Below, piece by piece: positions 16,987 to 25,750 of a stretch of 64,000 bases of DNA. Every line of letters begins with the position of its first letter. Position 1 is the stretch's first letter. Under the pieces are notes generated by a model. It was not told where the DNA came from. It did no database searches and worked only from the letters and a program-made list of their open reading frames with translations. Source of the stretch: Frankia casuarinae (lineage in GTDB: Bacteria > Actinomycetota > Actinomycetes > Frankiales > Frankiaceae); assembly GCF_000013345.1 (NCBI RefSeq), contig NC_007777.1:4774001-4838000 (forward strand), read 5' to 3'. The position numbers and the translations under genes are program-made.

Positions 16987-17303
16987 GGACCCGTGTGATG
17001 TCGGTCAGCATGCGGCGGGGATGACGTAGCGGTGCCAGGACACTGAAGCCGATGACCGCGTCGAAGCTGGCGTCGGGCAGCGGCAGTGGCCGTTCCGCGA
17101 GATCCCATACCGATCCCCATGTCTGGCTGTTCTCCGGGGTCGGCCGGATCTGGCTCAGTGCCGCCCGGGTCGGGGCCAGGGTCGTGACGCTGCCGCCGGG
17201 CACGACGGCCGCGAGCGCCGCGGGCGTCAGTCTGGCGCCCAGGCTGAGGTCCAGCAGGTCCTGTCCGGTACGGGCGGCGGCGCCGTCTAGCACGGTAGCT
17301 GCT
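16987..17303 (-). pseudogene. SAM methyltransferase, internal fragment truncated at both ends
   Basis: About 105 residues remain of a class I methyltransferase: TGQDLLDLSLGARLTPAAL (motif I region) and LPDASFDAVIGFSVLAPLRHPRRMLTDITRVL (motifs II and III). The 5' end is cut by the IS5-type element at 17304 and the 3' end by copy 2 of the paired IS. The glycine-rich motif I is degenerate. If the paired-IS unit is removed, the frame runs straight into the LanC fragment at 8289 (RVL-SDGIKVDGQ). Confidence 0.65.
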
Positions 17304-17379
17304 AGGGCCTGTTCTGAGTCCGGATCACAATCGGGGTGTTCATCCTTCGTTCGGGTGCTTCGGCTGGTAGCACGGCTGT

Positions 17380-17796
17380 ATGACGCGTGGTGATCTGACC
17401 GATGGTGAATGGGAGTTGATCGAGCCGCACCTCCCGCTGGGGGCGTCCGGACCGATCCCTGACCTGCGCAGCTATTTCAACGCGGTGATGTGGAGGTTCC
17501 GTACCGGCAGCCCCTGGCGGGACGTGCCGAACAGCTACGGCTCCTGGTCGACGATCTACGACCGGTTCCGCATGTGGGCGCGGGACGGGGTCTTCCAGAC
17601 CCTCATGGACGCAATGATCACCGAGGCGGCGGCGCGCGACGATGTCGATCTCAGCCTGGTCAGCGTGGACTCCACCATCGCCCGCGCGCATCACCACGCG
17701 GCGGGCATGGCGGTCGACCCGGACCTCCTGGAGGACATAGAGAAGGCCCTGACGGAGGAAAAGGGGCTTCAGAAACCGGGCAAAACGACTCCGTAA
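17380..17796 (+). CDS. IS5-family transposase, frame A
   Basis: 138 residues: DLTDGEWELIEPHLPLG, AVMWRFRTGSPWRDVPNSYGSW (DUF4096 region), and the first catalytic Asp in LVSVDSTIARAHHHA. It ends shortly after an A AAG GGG slippery heptamer. The rest of the catalytic domain is in the -1 frame, so a full transposase needs programmed frameshifting. Confidence 0.85.
   Translation: MTRGDLTDGEWELIEPHLPLGASGPIPDLRSYFNAVMWRFRTGSPWRDVPNSYGSWSTIYDRFRMWARDGVFQTLMDAMITEAAARDDVDLSLVSVDSTIARAHHHAAGMAVDPDLLEDIEKALTEEKGLQKPGKTTP
17760..17766 (+). promoter_or_regulatory. Putative -1 ribosomal frameshift site A AAG GGG
   Basis: The heptamer fits X XXY YYZ in the zero frame of orfA (AAG at 17761, GGG at 17764). 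The downstream catalytic frame is exactly -1. Frameshifting of this kind is common in two-ORF IS5 elements. Confidence 0.6.
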
Positions 17797-18320
17797 CCGA
17801 GGCGCCCGAGGGCGGAGAGGAAGCCGAACGGGCACGGCGCCGCGCGGTACGCCGACGCCGCAAGGCCCGGCTGAAAGCCGCCGAACTGGGACGCTCCCGG
17901 GGCGGGCTGACCAGCAAGGTGCACCTCGCGACCGACCGGCGCTGCCGCCCACTGTCCATCATCCTCACCCCCGGACAGGCCGCGGACAGCCCGCGTTTCC
18001 TCCCGGTCCTTAAGAAGATCAAGGTGCGTGGACCGGTCGGCCGCCCCAGGACCCGGCCGGACGCGGTCGCCGGCGACAAGGCGTACTCCTCCCGCGCCAA
18101 CCGCGCCCACCTGCGCACACGGAAGATCCAGGCGGTGATCCCGGAGAAGGCCGACCAGACGGCCAACCGTAAGAAGCGCGGCAGCGCCGGAGGCCGCCCG
18201 GTCAGCCACGACGCCACGCTCTACAAAGACCGCAACACCGTGGAACGCGGCATCAACAAGATCAAGGAATGGCGGGGTCTGGCCACCCGCTACGACAAGA
18301 CACCCGTCGGAACAGACCCT
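17766..18320 (+). pseudogene. IS5-family transposase, frame B (C-terminus lost)
   Basis: In the -1 frame, GRSRGGLTSKVHLATDRRCRPL, AVAGDKAYSSRANRAHLR (second Asp) and RNTVERGINKIKEWRGLATRYDKTP (Glu) carry the remaining catalytic core. After DKTP the usual short hydrophobic tail and stop are missing and the frame continues beyond the element. It is therefore annotated as defective. Confidence 0.75.
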
Positions 18321-18389
18321 AACTGTCGACACCTCACTTGCCCCTGCCAGGGCCGCCACCGTTCCTCGATCCCAGGTGGTCAGTCGCTG

Positions 18390-19175
18390 TTATCCGAGCC
18401 AGAGGGTCGCGCCGAGGGCTGCGAGCCTGTTCTTGCGGGTCTCGTAGTCAGGCAGGGCGCGTTCGACCAGTCGCCAGAAGATTGGTGTGTGGTTTCGTTC
18501 GTGAGCGTGGGCGAGTTCGTGGACGAGGACGTAGTCGACGAGACTGACCGGGAGCTGCATGGTCGCCCAATGGATGTTGATTCGCCCGGTGGTGCTGAGC
18601 GAGCCCCATCGGTGGCCGAGGTCGCGCACGTCGAGGCCGGTGATGTCGACACCCATGCGGCTGGCCCAGGGACGGATGCGGGGTGGTAGCCAGGTTGCCC
18701 CTCGGTGCCTGTACCAGCCGATGAGCGTTGCGGAGCCGTCGGCGTCTGTTGCGGCCAGGCTTCGGGGCAGGTGTATTCGGCCCTGGGTGAGGCGCACCGG
18801 GGACGCCAGGGTTCGGCGGCGCCCAGCGGCTGGGCGGCCAGCCCGGGGGAGGACACCGCCGTCGTCCACCGCTGGATCGTCGGTGAGGAGCAGGCGGTAA
18901 TGCCGGCCGAGGTAGTCGAAGCCCTCTCCGTTGACGAACTGCTTCGCAGGCCGCGGGGAGAGCAGGACATCCTTCTCCGCGAGGCGTTGGTGGACCCACG
19001 AGCGGTGGCTGCGCACCCACCGTGCCAGCCGGTCCGGGTCGGCGTCAGTTGGGGTGTGTAGCAGCAGGGTTCCGTCCCGGTCGACGGTGATCCCGACGGT
19101 GCGACGGAGCTCGGAGGCGCGGATAACGAAGTCCAATCCTCCGATCGTCATCCGCGCATCCTCGCCGCTTGTCAT
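18390..19175 (-). CDS. YgjP-like (DUF45) metallopeptidase of the M48 type
   Basis: 261 residues. The zinc motif is VHELAHAHERNHTPIFW (HELAH with a third His after ERN), near residue 220. The region before it (GHRWGSLSTTGRINIHWATMQLP) is the typical YgjP/DUF45 signature. There is no signal peptide, so it is likely cytoplasmic. It lies 122 bp downstream of hsdR in the same direction. Genes of this family often accompany type I restriction systems, possibly for subunit turnover; that role is an inference. Confidence 0.88.
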   Translation of the reverse strand: MTSGEDARMTIGGLDFVIRASELRRTVGITVDRDGTLLLHTPTDADPDRLARWVRSHRSWVHQRLAEKDVLLSPRPAKQFVNGEGFDYLGRHYRLLLTDDPAVDDGGVLPRAGRPAAGRRRTLASPVRLTQGRIHLPRSLAATDADGSATLIGWYRHRGATWLPPRIRPWASRMGVDITGLDVRDLGHRWGSLSTTGRINIHWATMQLPVSLVDYVLVHELAHAHERNHTPIFWRLVERALPDYETRKNRLAALGATLWLG

Positions 19176-19297
19176 AGAGCAAGCGTAGGGGGTTGGCCTG
19201 TCGGACGGCGTCGACTGGGCCGGCGAGGCGGTGTGGTCTATCGCCTGCCCCTGGACGCAGTTCCGGGCGGCCTGCTGCTGTCAGTGTGGTGGCGCAT

Positions 19298-22200
19298 TCA
19301 GCTGACCGTGGGCGGGACTGTCGTGACAACCGCAGCGTGGTTGTGCCGTGCCAGTTCGACGATCTGGTCGGCGATGGCCTCCGCCCGGTCCTGGTCGAAC
19401 AGGTCGTCGCCGTCGATGGACACGTCGCTGACCGCTACCGTGATCCAGCTGTGCAGGCGTTGCTGGGCGTGGGCGTTCCCCCAGAAGTGCACCCTCCCGA
19501 TCTCCCGACACAGATGATCGACGATGAAGGTGACGAGCTCGGCGACGGCCTCGATGGCGACTGGTGTCATCTCCTTGCCCTCGGCGACCCGTTCGGCGCG
19601 TAGGATGTCGAAGAAGAGGCGTTCGATCGGAGTCAGCTGGACACCGTCGGGCGCGTCGTCGGGATCCTCGGCGGTGGTCCGTCCCGCGCGGGCCTTGTCG
19701 ATCAGGTCGCCGAGTTCGGCGACGAGCTGGTCCCACTGGTCACGGAGCCGGTCGAGGATCTCCGACAGCTGCTGGGACAGGGTGCGCGCGCGAACCGGGT
19801 CGGCGTCGAGCATGCCGCTGATGTGGTGGCGCAGGGCGTGCTCCATCTCCGACGCTTTCGCCCGCTTCGACGTCAGCCCGCCGACCTTCTCGTCGAAGCG
19901 GGCGTCGGTGAGCGACACAGGTGGGATCTTCTGGCTGATGCCGAGCGCGACGATGTGGTCGTCGATCAGGCGGCGTACCTTTTCGCCGTAAACGGAGACG
20001 TCGAAGTCCGGATCATCGCGGTCGTAGCGTCGCCGTGCGAGCAGGCCGATCACTCCGAACGCCTTGGTGTCGGCCGCATAGGGCAGCGCTTCCGGTCGTG
20101 GCAGGACCGTCTCCAGGCTGCGGGTCAGCGCCCGGTAGGCGACCTGGAACGCGGCCCGCAGCGCGTCGTCGGCCAGGATCTGGACGCAGGCTTCCTGATC
20201 TGCCGGGGTGTCGAAACGCTCCTGGCCGCGGTCTGTGAACAGCGCGCGGACCCTGGCGTGCCGGTCGGCCAGCAGTGGAAGCTCGTCGGTGATGCTCGCC
20301 AGCGCGCCGTCGATGTCCTCGGCCGCATACGCTTCCAGCGCGGCGTGCAGATGCTTGGCGACGCCGAAGTAGTCGACGACGTAGCCGTTGGCCTTCCCCC
20401 GAGCGGTGCGGTTCACGCGAGCGATGGCCTGGAGCAGTTCAGCTTCCTTGATCCGTCGGTCGAGGTAGATCACCTGGTCGACGGCGGCGTCGAAGCCGGT
20501 CAGCAGCATCGACTTAACCAGCAGGAAGGCAACCGTGCTGGTCGTGGCCGGGTCCGGTGCCGGGTCATCGGGTGCGGGCAGCGGCTTTTTGAACTCCTCG
20601 ATGACCACCTTCTGCCGGGTCTCGTCGATCCAGTCGCGCCAGTCCTTCTCGTTCTGCTCACCAGAGATGACCGGGACGAAATCGAGCCGAGCGATCAGGT
20701 CGCGGTACGGCCAGGCCCGGACGTCGCGCAGCCGGGCGCGCCCGAGGCCGGGGATGCCCTCGGGGGAGGTGGCCCGGTCCGCGGCCTCGGGGGTGCGCAA
20801 CTCGGCGGGCAGTGCATCGAGCCGGGCGACGAGATCATCACGAGCGGCCAGCAGGGCGTCGCGGTAGCGCACCGCGGCGAGCCGGCTGGTCGCGACGATC
20901 TGCGCCTTGAACCCGCCGGGCAAGGCTGTGTCGACATAGTGGCGGAGCATGTCGCGGGCCTTCGCCGTGATCATCTTCTCCGCTTCCAGCACGTTGCCGA
21001 TGGTTCCCCATCGACGTCGGATCTTCGCCAGCTGCGCATCGGTGAGGTCGGGGAACATGTCCTCGAACAGCTCGTCGAGGTCCGCCGAGTCCTGGACGTC
21101 GCTCTTCGTCGTACGGCCCTCGTAGCGGATCGGCACGGTCGCGCCATCCGCCTCAGACTCGCTGATGGTGTACCGGTCCAGATACGGGCCGAAGATCGCA
21201 TGGGTGCGTTTCCGCTTACCCATGATGATCGGCGTCCCGGTGAACCCGATCCGTGCCGCGTTCGGCAACGCGTCCAGCAGCACGGAGTGCAGAGTGCTGC
21301 TGTGCGAGCGGTGCGCCTCGTCCACGAGCACGACGACACCCTCGGACGGGTCCAGCACTCCGAGTGACTTCACCTCCAGCGGGGCGTCCTTCGCCGCGTC
21401 CGGGTTCCGGTACTTCTGGATCATCGCGAAAAGCAGCGCCTTGCCCGGAACCGACAGCAGCGAGCGAACCTGCTGGACGTTCCTCGCCGTGCGGGGTGTC
21501 TCTCCGGTGAGTTCGGCGGTCTTCGCGAGCTGGTCCTGGAGGTCCCTCCGGTCGGTGACCACGACGACCTTGAAACCGACAAGATCGGGATGCGTCCGCA
21601 TGACCCGGATCAGGAACACCATGGTCAGCGACTTGCCCGAGCCCTGGGTGTGCCAGATGATCCCGCCGCGCCGGTCGAACTCGCCGTCGGCCACCCGGGT
21701 CTTGCCGGTGCTCAGGCGGTGGATGGTGCGCCGGACCGCCCGGTACTGCTGGTAGCGGGCGACGATCTTCATCGTCCGCCCGGCCTGCGCGGGCATGAAT
21801 AGCGTGAAGTGCCGGACGATGTCCAACAGCCGCTCCGGGGCGAGCATGCCGGCGACGAGCCGCTGCTGGCTGGTCAGCCCGTCGACGCCGAGTGCTTCGG
21901 CGACCTCGGTCTCCGGAGTCGGCTCGGTTGTCTTCCACTCGGCGAAGTGATCCGGGTCCGAGGTGAACGTGCCGACCTTCGCCTCGTCCCAGCTCGTGGC
22001 GACGACGAACTGGTTGGTGTAGAATAGCCGCTCGTTGCCCTCGCGGGTGACAGCCCCGCGCTGGTCGGCGTACCGGGCCAGCTGACGGATCGCCTTCGCC
22101 ACCGGCGAGGACGTGGTGGGGCTCTTCGCCTCCACGACCACCAGCGGGATGCCGTTGACGAACAGCACGATGTCCGGCTCGATGTAGCGGCGCCCCTGGC

Positions 22201-22630
22201 TGCCCGGGATGTCCACCCGAAACTGGTTCACCACCAGAAAGTCGTTGTTCGACGGCGTGTCCCAGTCGATGAACCGAACCCGACGGTTCCGACCACCATC
22301 GACCTCCGGAATCCCCTCGACGGGCACACCGAGCAACAGCGCTTCCGTCAACTCCTCGTTGATCTCGACCAGCCTGGTCGCCTTCGGCCGAGTCAGCGCG
22401 GCAACGGCCTGCGCGAGCCGGCCATCATCAAGCCACAACTCGCCGTCCGGCCCTGGATTGATCCGCCGCAGCGCCGCGTGCAGCCGACCCTCCAACAGCA
22501 CCTCAGAGAACGACGCCCGACCGCTCGCGGCCGGGGCGTGCTTCGTCCCGGCAAGATACGCCCAGCCCAACCCGCGCAGCTGATCGACAAGCGGACGCTC
22601 AACCAGCTCGAACTCGGCAGCCCCGGTCAT
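19298..22630 (-). CDS. hsdR: Type I restriction endonuclease subunit R
   Basis: 1,110 residues. The N-terminal PD-(D/E)xK nuclease has EPDIVLFVNGIPLVVVEAKSP near residue 160. The translocase has Walker A IIWHTQGSGKSLTMVF, DEAH-type VVLVDEAHRSHSS, FTGTPI, and motif VI LLQAIARVNRTARGKANGYVVDYFG. A coiled C-terminal part (HALRHHISGMLDADPVRAR) probably binds the methylase core. Its start overlaps the hsdS stop (ATGA). Length and motifs look intact, so the nuclease/translocase should be functional if the methylase core assembles. Confidence 0.95.
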   Translation of the reverse strand: MTGAAEFELVERPLVDQLRGLGWAYLAGTKHAPAASGRASFSEVLLEGRLHAALRRINPGPDGELWLDDGRLAQAVAALTRPKATRLVEINEELTEALLLGVPVEGIPEVDGGRNRRVRFIDWDTPSNNDFLVVNQFRVDIPGSQGRRYIEPDIVLFVNGIPLVVVEAKSPTTSSPVAKAIRQLARYADQRGAVTREGNERLFYTNQFVVATSWDEAKVGTFTSDPDHFAEWKTTEPTPETEVAEALGVDGLTSQQRLVAGMLAPERLLDIVRHFTLFMPAQAGRTMKIVARYQQYRAVRRTIHRLSTGKTRVADGEFDRRGGIIWHTQGSGKSLTMVFLIRVMRTHPDLVGFKVVVVTDRRDLQDQLAKTAELTGETPRTARNVQQVRSLLSVPGKALLFAMIQKYRNPDAAKDAPLEVKSLGVLDPSEGVVVLVDEAHRSHSSTLHSVLLDALPNAARIGFTGTPIIMGKRKRTHAIFGPYLDRYTISESEADGATVPIRYEGRTTKSDVQDSADLDELFEDMFPDLTDAQLAKIRRRWGTIGNVLEAEKMITAKARDMLRHYVDTALPGGFKAQIVATSRLAAVRYRDALLAARDDLVARLDALPAELRTPEAADRATSPEGIPGLGRARLRDVRAWPYRDLIARLDFVPVISGEQNEKDWRDWIDETRQKVVIEEFKKPLPAPDDPAPDPATTSTVAFLLVKSMLLTGFDAAVDQVIYLDRRIKEAELLQAIARVNRTARGKANGYVVDYFGVAKHLHAALEAYAAEDIDGALASITDELPLLADRHARVRALFTDRGQERFDTPADQEACVQILADDALRAAFQVAYRALTRSLETVLPRPEALPYAADTKAFGVIGLLARRRYDRDDPDFDVSVYGEKVRRLIDDHIVALGISQKIPPVSLTDARFDEKVGGLTSKRAKASEMEHALRHHISGMLDADPVRARTLSQQLSEILDRLRDQWDQLVAELGDLIDKARAGRTTAEDPDDAPDGVQLTPIERLFFDILRAERVAEGKEMTPVAIEAVAELVTFIVDHLCREIGRVHFWGNAHAQQRLHSWITVAVSDVSIDGDDLFDQDRAEAIADQIVELARHNHAAVVTTVPPTVS

Positions 22631-23937
22631 ACCGCCAGCGTATCCACTGCATCCGACACATCCCGCAACCCCGACACCTGAACCCGCCCCATCAACAGAT
22701 CATCCATCAGCCCCTGCTTGACGAGTCGCAACTTCGCCAGCTCGGCCTTTGTCGAGGATATCTGTCGTTCGGCAGCGCCCAGTGATCCAATTATCATTTT
22801 CTGTGTCGCCAGTGGAGGTAGTGGAACGGGGAGTGCGGATAGCTGACTCTTGTTGATCGATGCCAGGTTGGTAGTTTGCTTCGAGATGCCCATGAAGTAG
22901 CTGCGCCCTGCAGTGGATGCGCTGTAGGTAGACAAATACTCGGGGAGCAGGCGAATCTTGTCGCAGCGAACACGGAAGATATGATTTTGGTGTAGGCAGG
23001 GGTCAATCGACCCGTCCCAGACGGCACCACGCCCGAGCTTGTCGAAGTCCCCTCCCTCCGTCATGAGAACGTCTCCAGCTTGAAGCAGGTAGCGATCAAA
23101 CTCCGATGTTCGCACGGTTACCGTCTTGATGTCGGTAGTGTCGATATATCCATCTTGCACGTTTGCGACCCGAAGGTAGGGAAGCTCGACTGAACGGCCA
23201 GCGGATGTAACACCGCCGAGCGTTACGCCTCCCGTGATCTCGCTCAGACGGTCTAGCCGGTCCATCCGCCAGCAGTCGGGAAGTCGACCCGACCGAATTA
23301 CATGCTCCTGAAGTAGATCGCCCCGCAATGAGTCGAACACCTGTTCGAGCTTGCCGACGAGTCGCTCCGTTGAACGGATCGCCTCGTCTGCCGCGTCCAG
23401 GATCTCGGAAATCTTACGTTGTTTATCTGGCGGTGGGACCGGAATTGGAAGTGCCCCCAGCTGTCGAGAATTAATCGTATACAAACCGGAGCTTGTGGCG
23501 CAGTTTCTCCCCCAGTAGGACTGGGAAAAGCTGGAATTCAGCCAGTGTAGCGCAAATCTCGCTTCAAGATTCCTTGGGCGCAATCTAAACAGATGGTTTT
23601 GGTAGAGGCAATTCTTCGACTCTGGCCCCACCTGGGCGCATCTTCCGATCTCGGCTGGGTTGGCGTGCCCCTCAACTACGAGTAGATCTCCGTCATCCAG
23701 TGCGTACCTAATCCGTTCGCGAGCTGATGCCTCTAGCCATGCGACATCGCTTAGTGTGAGACGACCGCGTTGTACATTCGCAACGCGGAGGTAGGGTGCA
23801 TCTTTCCTGCCGGACGTTCTCCGTGGTGAAAGGGTTATGCCGGACTGTATCTCGAATTCTGTGCCGACGGTTGAGATTCTTCCCGGGAAGATCTCGCCGA
23901 ACGATTCTATGGAAATATGTCGGAGTCCATCACTCAT
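22627..23937 (-). CDS. hsdS: Type I restriction-modification specificity subunit S
   Basis: About 436 residues with two target-recognition domains in tandem. Each has an APYLRVANVQ/LPYLRVANVQ block, an LYQNHLFRLRP/LHQNHIFRVRC block and a PIPVPPPDKQRKISEIL/PVPLPPLATQKMIIGSL helix region. The ATG at 23937 overlaps the natural end of hsdM (TATGAGTGA), so hsdM and hsdS were originally coupled. Base composition in parts (for example 22790-22960) is visibly lower in GC than the neighbours, as is common for exchanged specificity subunits. Confidence 0.93.
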   Translation of the reverse strand: MSDGLRHISIESFGEIFPGRISTVGTEFEIQSGITLSPRRTSGRKDAPYLRVANVQRGRLTLSDVAWLEASARERIRYALDDGDLLVVEGHANPAEIGRCAQVGPESKNCLYQNHLFRLRPRNLEARFALHWLNSSFSQSYWGRNCATSSGLYTINSRQLGALPIPVPPPDKQRKISEILDAADEAIRSTERLVGKLEQVFDSLRGDLLQEHVIRSGRLPDCWRMDRLDRLSEITGGVTLGGVTSAGRSVELPYLRVANVQDGYIDTTDIKTVTVRTSEFDRYLLQAGDVLMTEGGDFDKLGRGAVWDGSIDPCLHQNHIFRVRCDKIRLLPEYLSTYSASTAGRSYFMGISKQTTNLASINKSQLSALPVPLPPLATQKMIIGSLGAAERQISSTKAELAKLRLVKQGLMDDLLMGRVQVSGLRDVSDAVDTLAV

Positions 23938-24020
23938 AGCCAAGGCCCTTGAGATGGGAGGCGAGTTCAGAGGTCGCGGCGGCGCGGGCGGATTCGAGAT
24001 AATAGAGGGACGTGGCGTAC
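23930..24020 (-). pseudogene. hsdM 3' remnant separated by the IS701-type insertion
   Basis: Between the IS border and hsdS the minus strand reads YATSLYYLESARAAATSELA then SHLKGLGYE and a stop. Joined to the other side of the IS it completes the predicted original C-terminus (SWWNKYATSLYY...). Confidence 0.75.
24014..24020. repeat. IS701-type target duplication GGCGTAC (left)
   Basis: Perfect 7-bp direct repeat with 25716-25722. Confidence 0.8.
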
Positions 24021-25715
24021 CTCGACTTTCGCGGTTTTCTTGATCTCCAATTTTATGGTTGACGTCGCGTGAGACGTGTTCTGTGCGTGTTTGGTGTGCT
24101 GGTTCGTGGTGGGGTGTTTGAGCTGGTTTGCGGTCTCGGGTCGATGTCTGTTTTGTCTGGTTCCCGGGCTGTGGGGCCGGGATGGGGGCTGGTCAGGCCG
24201 CGAGGGCGCTGTCGGTGGTGGCCCAGGCGAGGCGGAGGGTGTGGATTTCCGCGTCGGTCGGGTTCGCGGGCCGTGTGGGCTGATATTGGGTGGTGATCAG
24301 GACGCGGCGGAGCTTGACGGCGAGGTCGGCGGTGCAGGGGCGGGTCTTGGTGGTGTACCAGGGGGTGCGGGCGCGGTGGTCGGCGGCGTCGCCGTGGTGG
24401 TGGCCGGTGGTGAGGTACCAGGCGAAGGCGAGGGTCTGGCAGGCCAGGCCGAACGGGACGGTGCGTTCGACGGCGGCGGTGAGTCGGTTGCGGGCCTGGC
24501 CGACCCCGAAGATCTGCTTCGCGTCCGCGATCGCGACCTCGATCGACCAGCGGGCCGCATAGCGGGCGACGAGCTCGGCGGGCCTGGTCAGGGTGTCGGT
24601 CGTGACGAGCGCGAGGTCGTAGGTCCCGGGCCGGTCGGTGTCGCGGACGAGGACGACGGTGACGGGGCGGGGGCCGAACACTCCGTACCACAGGCAGCGG
24701 ATGACCGCCGTGTGCACGGTCCCGGCGCGGCCGTAGCGGGTCACGGCCGTCGGGCGGAACGTCGCGGCCGCGGCGAGCTGGGCGAGGGAGGGCAACCGGT
24801 CGCCCTTGAGTCGGGGCCGGCCACGTCTCCCGGTGCGGGGTGGGGCGGGGGCGAACAGGGCGGCGTCGCGGCGGAGCCGGGTCGTCCAGGTCACCGAGGC
24901 CGGCAGTCCCCTGAGCTCGTCGCCGGCGTAGGCGGCATCCGCGACGACGTGGACCCGGCGGGCGGGGAACGCCCCGGCCAGCTGTTCGACCGCGCGGGCG
25001 GCCAGCCAGAGCCGCGAGGCCGAGACGGTGTCCTTGCGGACCAGGCGGGCCAGGACCGGCAGGCAGACCGGCCGGCCGAGCAGCGGCGCCGGCACGACGA
25101 GGCCGACGATCACCCAGTTGTTGCCGAACCCGACCTGGTCTGGCCCCTTCGCGGATCCGTCGTGGAACCAGCCCACCGCCCACACCTTCTTCCCCGCCCG
25201 GTGGAACAGGGTGTCATCGACGACGACGTGCAGCGGCCCGGCCGGGACGAGGCGGTCGACGACGAGCCGGGCGAGCGCCAGGCCGACCTTCTCCGGCGAC
25301 CAGACCGCCCGCGCGAAAAACCGGTGCGCCCGGTCGTGCGGCCACAGCGTGGACAGGCCCGCGCCGACGAGCATCCCGCACACCGTGCGCCGCCCGCCGG
25401 TGGCGAGCATCCCCACGACGAGCGCCCGGAACGTCCGGAACGACGGCGCGGTGAAACACGGCCGGAAACCCTCCAGCAGCACCGCCAGAGAAACCGGTAT
25501 CGTCACGTCCGGGAGCATCGGCGTCCAACTTTCGGGTTGGTACAGGAAACGCTGATGCTCCCGCCACCAGCCCCTCGCGCTGGCCTTCCACCCCTCCGCC
25601 ACGCACCGCGATACCACCGGCAGGCACCAGGGAATCATCCACCCGAAAGCAATCGGGAAAATTATCCAGCCGTTGCCAGACACTGATCTGGATCAAGAAA
25701 ACTGCGAAACTCTAG
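24021..25715 (-). mobile_element. IS701-family insertion sequence inside hsdM
   Basis: 1,695 bp. The ends CTCGACTTTCGCGGTTTTCT and CTAGAGTTTCGCAGTTTTCT are inverted repeats with a few mismatches. It is flanked by GGCGTAC on both sides (7-bp duplication). It contains one complete transposase. It interrupts hsdM 3' codons at WWNKYA, and because its gene runs in the same direction it may also drive hsdS-hsdR. Confidence 0.88.
24193..25683 (-). CDS. IS701-family transposase
   Basis: 496 residues. LHVVVDDTLFHRAGKKVWAVGWFHDG holds the first Asp, VHVVADAAYAGDEL the second, and RYAARWSIEVAIADAKQIFGVGQARNR the Glu region. The HDRAHRFF motif in the N-terminal part is typical of DDE_5 (IS701) transposases. 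The GTG at 25683 is the longest start; a shorter start cannot be excluded. Confidence 0.92.
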   Translation of the reverse strand: MSGNGWIIFPIAFGWMIPWCLPVVSRCVAEGWKASARGWWREHQRFLYQPESWTPMLPDVTIPVSLAVLLEGFRPCFTAPSFRTFRALVVGMLATGGRRTVCGMLVGAGLSTLWPHDRAHRFFARAVWSPEKVGLALARLVVDRLVPAGPLHVVVDDTLFHRAGKKVWAVGWFHDGSAKGPDQVGFGNNWVIVGLVVPAPLLGRPVCLPVLARLVRKDTVSASRLWLAARAVEQLAGAFPARRVHVVADAAYAGDELRGLPASVTWTTRLRRDAALFAPAPPRTGRRGRPRLKGDRLPSLAQLAAAATFRPTAVTRYGRAGTVHTAVIRCLWYGVFGPRPVTVVLVRDTDRPGTYDLALVTTDTLTRPAELVARYAARWSIEVAIADAKQIFGVGQARNRLTAAVERTVPFGLACQTLAFAWYLTTGHHHGDAADHRARTPWYTTKTRPCTADLAVKLRRVLITTQYQPTRPANPTDAEIHTLRLAWATTDSALAA

Positions 25716-25722
25716 GGCGTAC
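25716..25722. repeat. IS701-type target duplication GGCGTAC (right)
   Basis: Perfect match to 24014-24020. Confidence 0.8.
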
Positions 25723-25750
25723 TTGTTCCACCAGCTTTCAATGGCAGCAG

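Larger units (their letters stand above)
17304..18320 (+). mobile_element. IS5-family element of the two-frame type, probably defective
   Basis: The left end AGGGCCTGTTCTGAG matches the complement of the right end GTCGGAACAGACCCT at 12 of 15 positions. Two overlapping frames encode the transposase. The second frame does not stop before the right end, and its last conserved residues are replaced after DKTP, so there is probably an internal deletion next to the right end. No target duplication was found. Confidence 0.75.
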
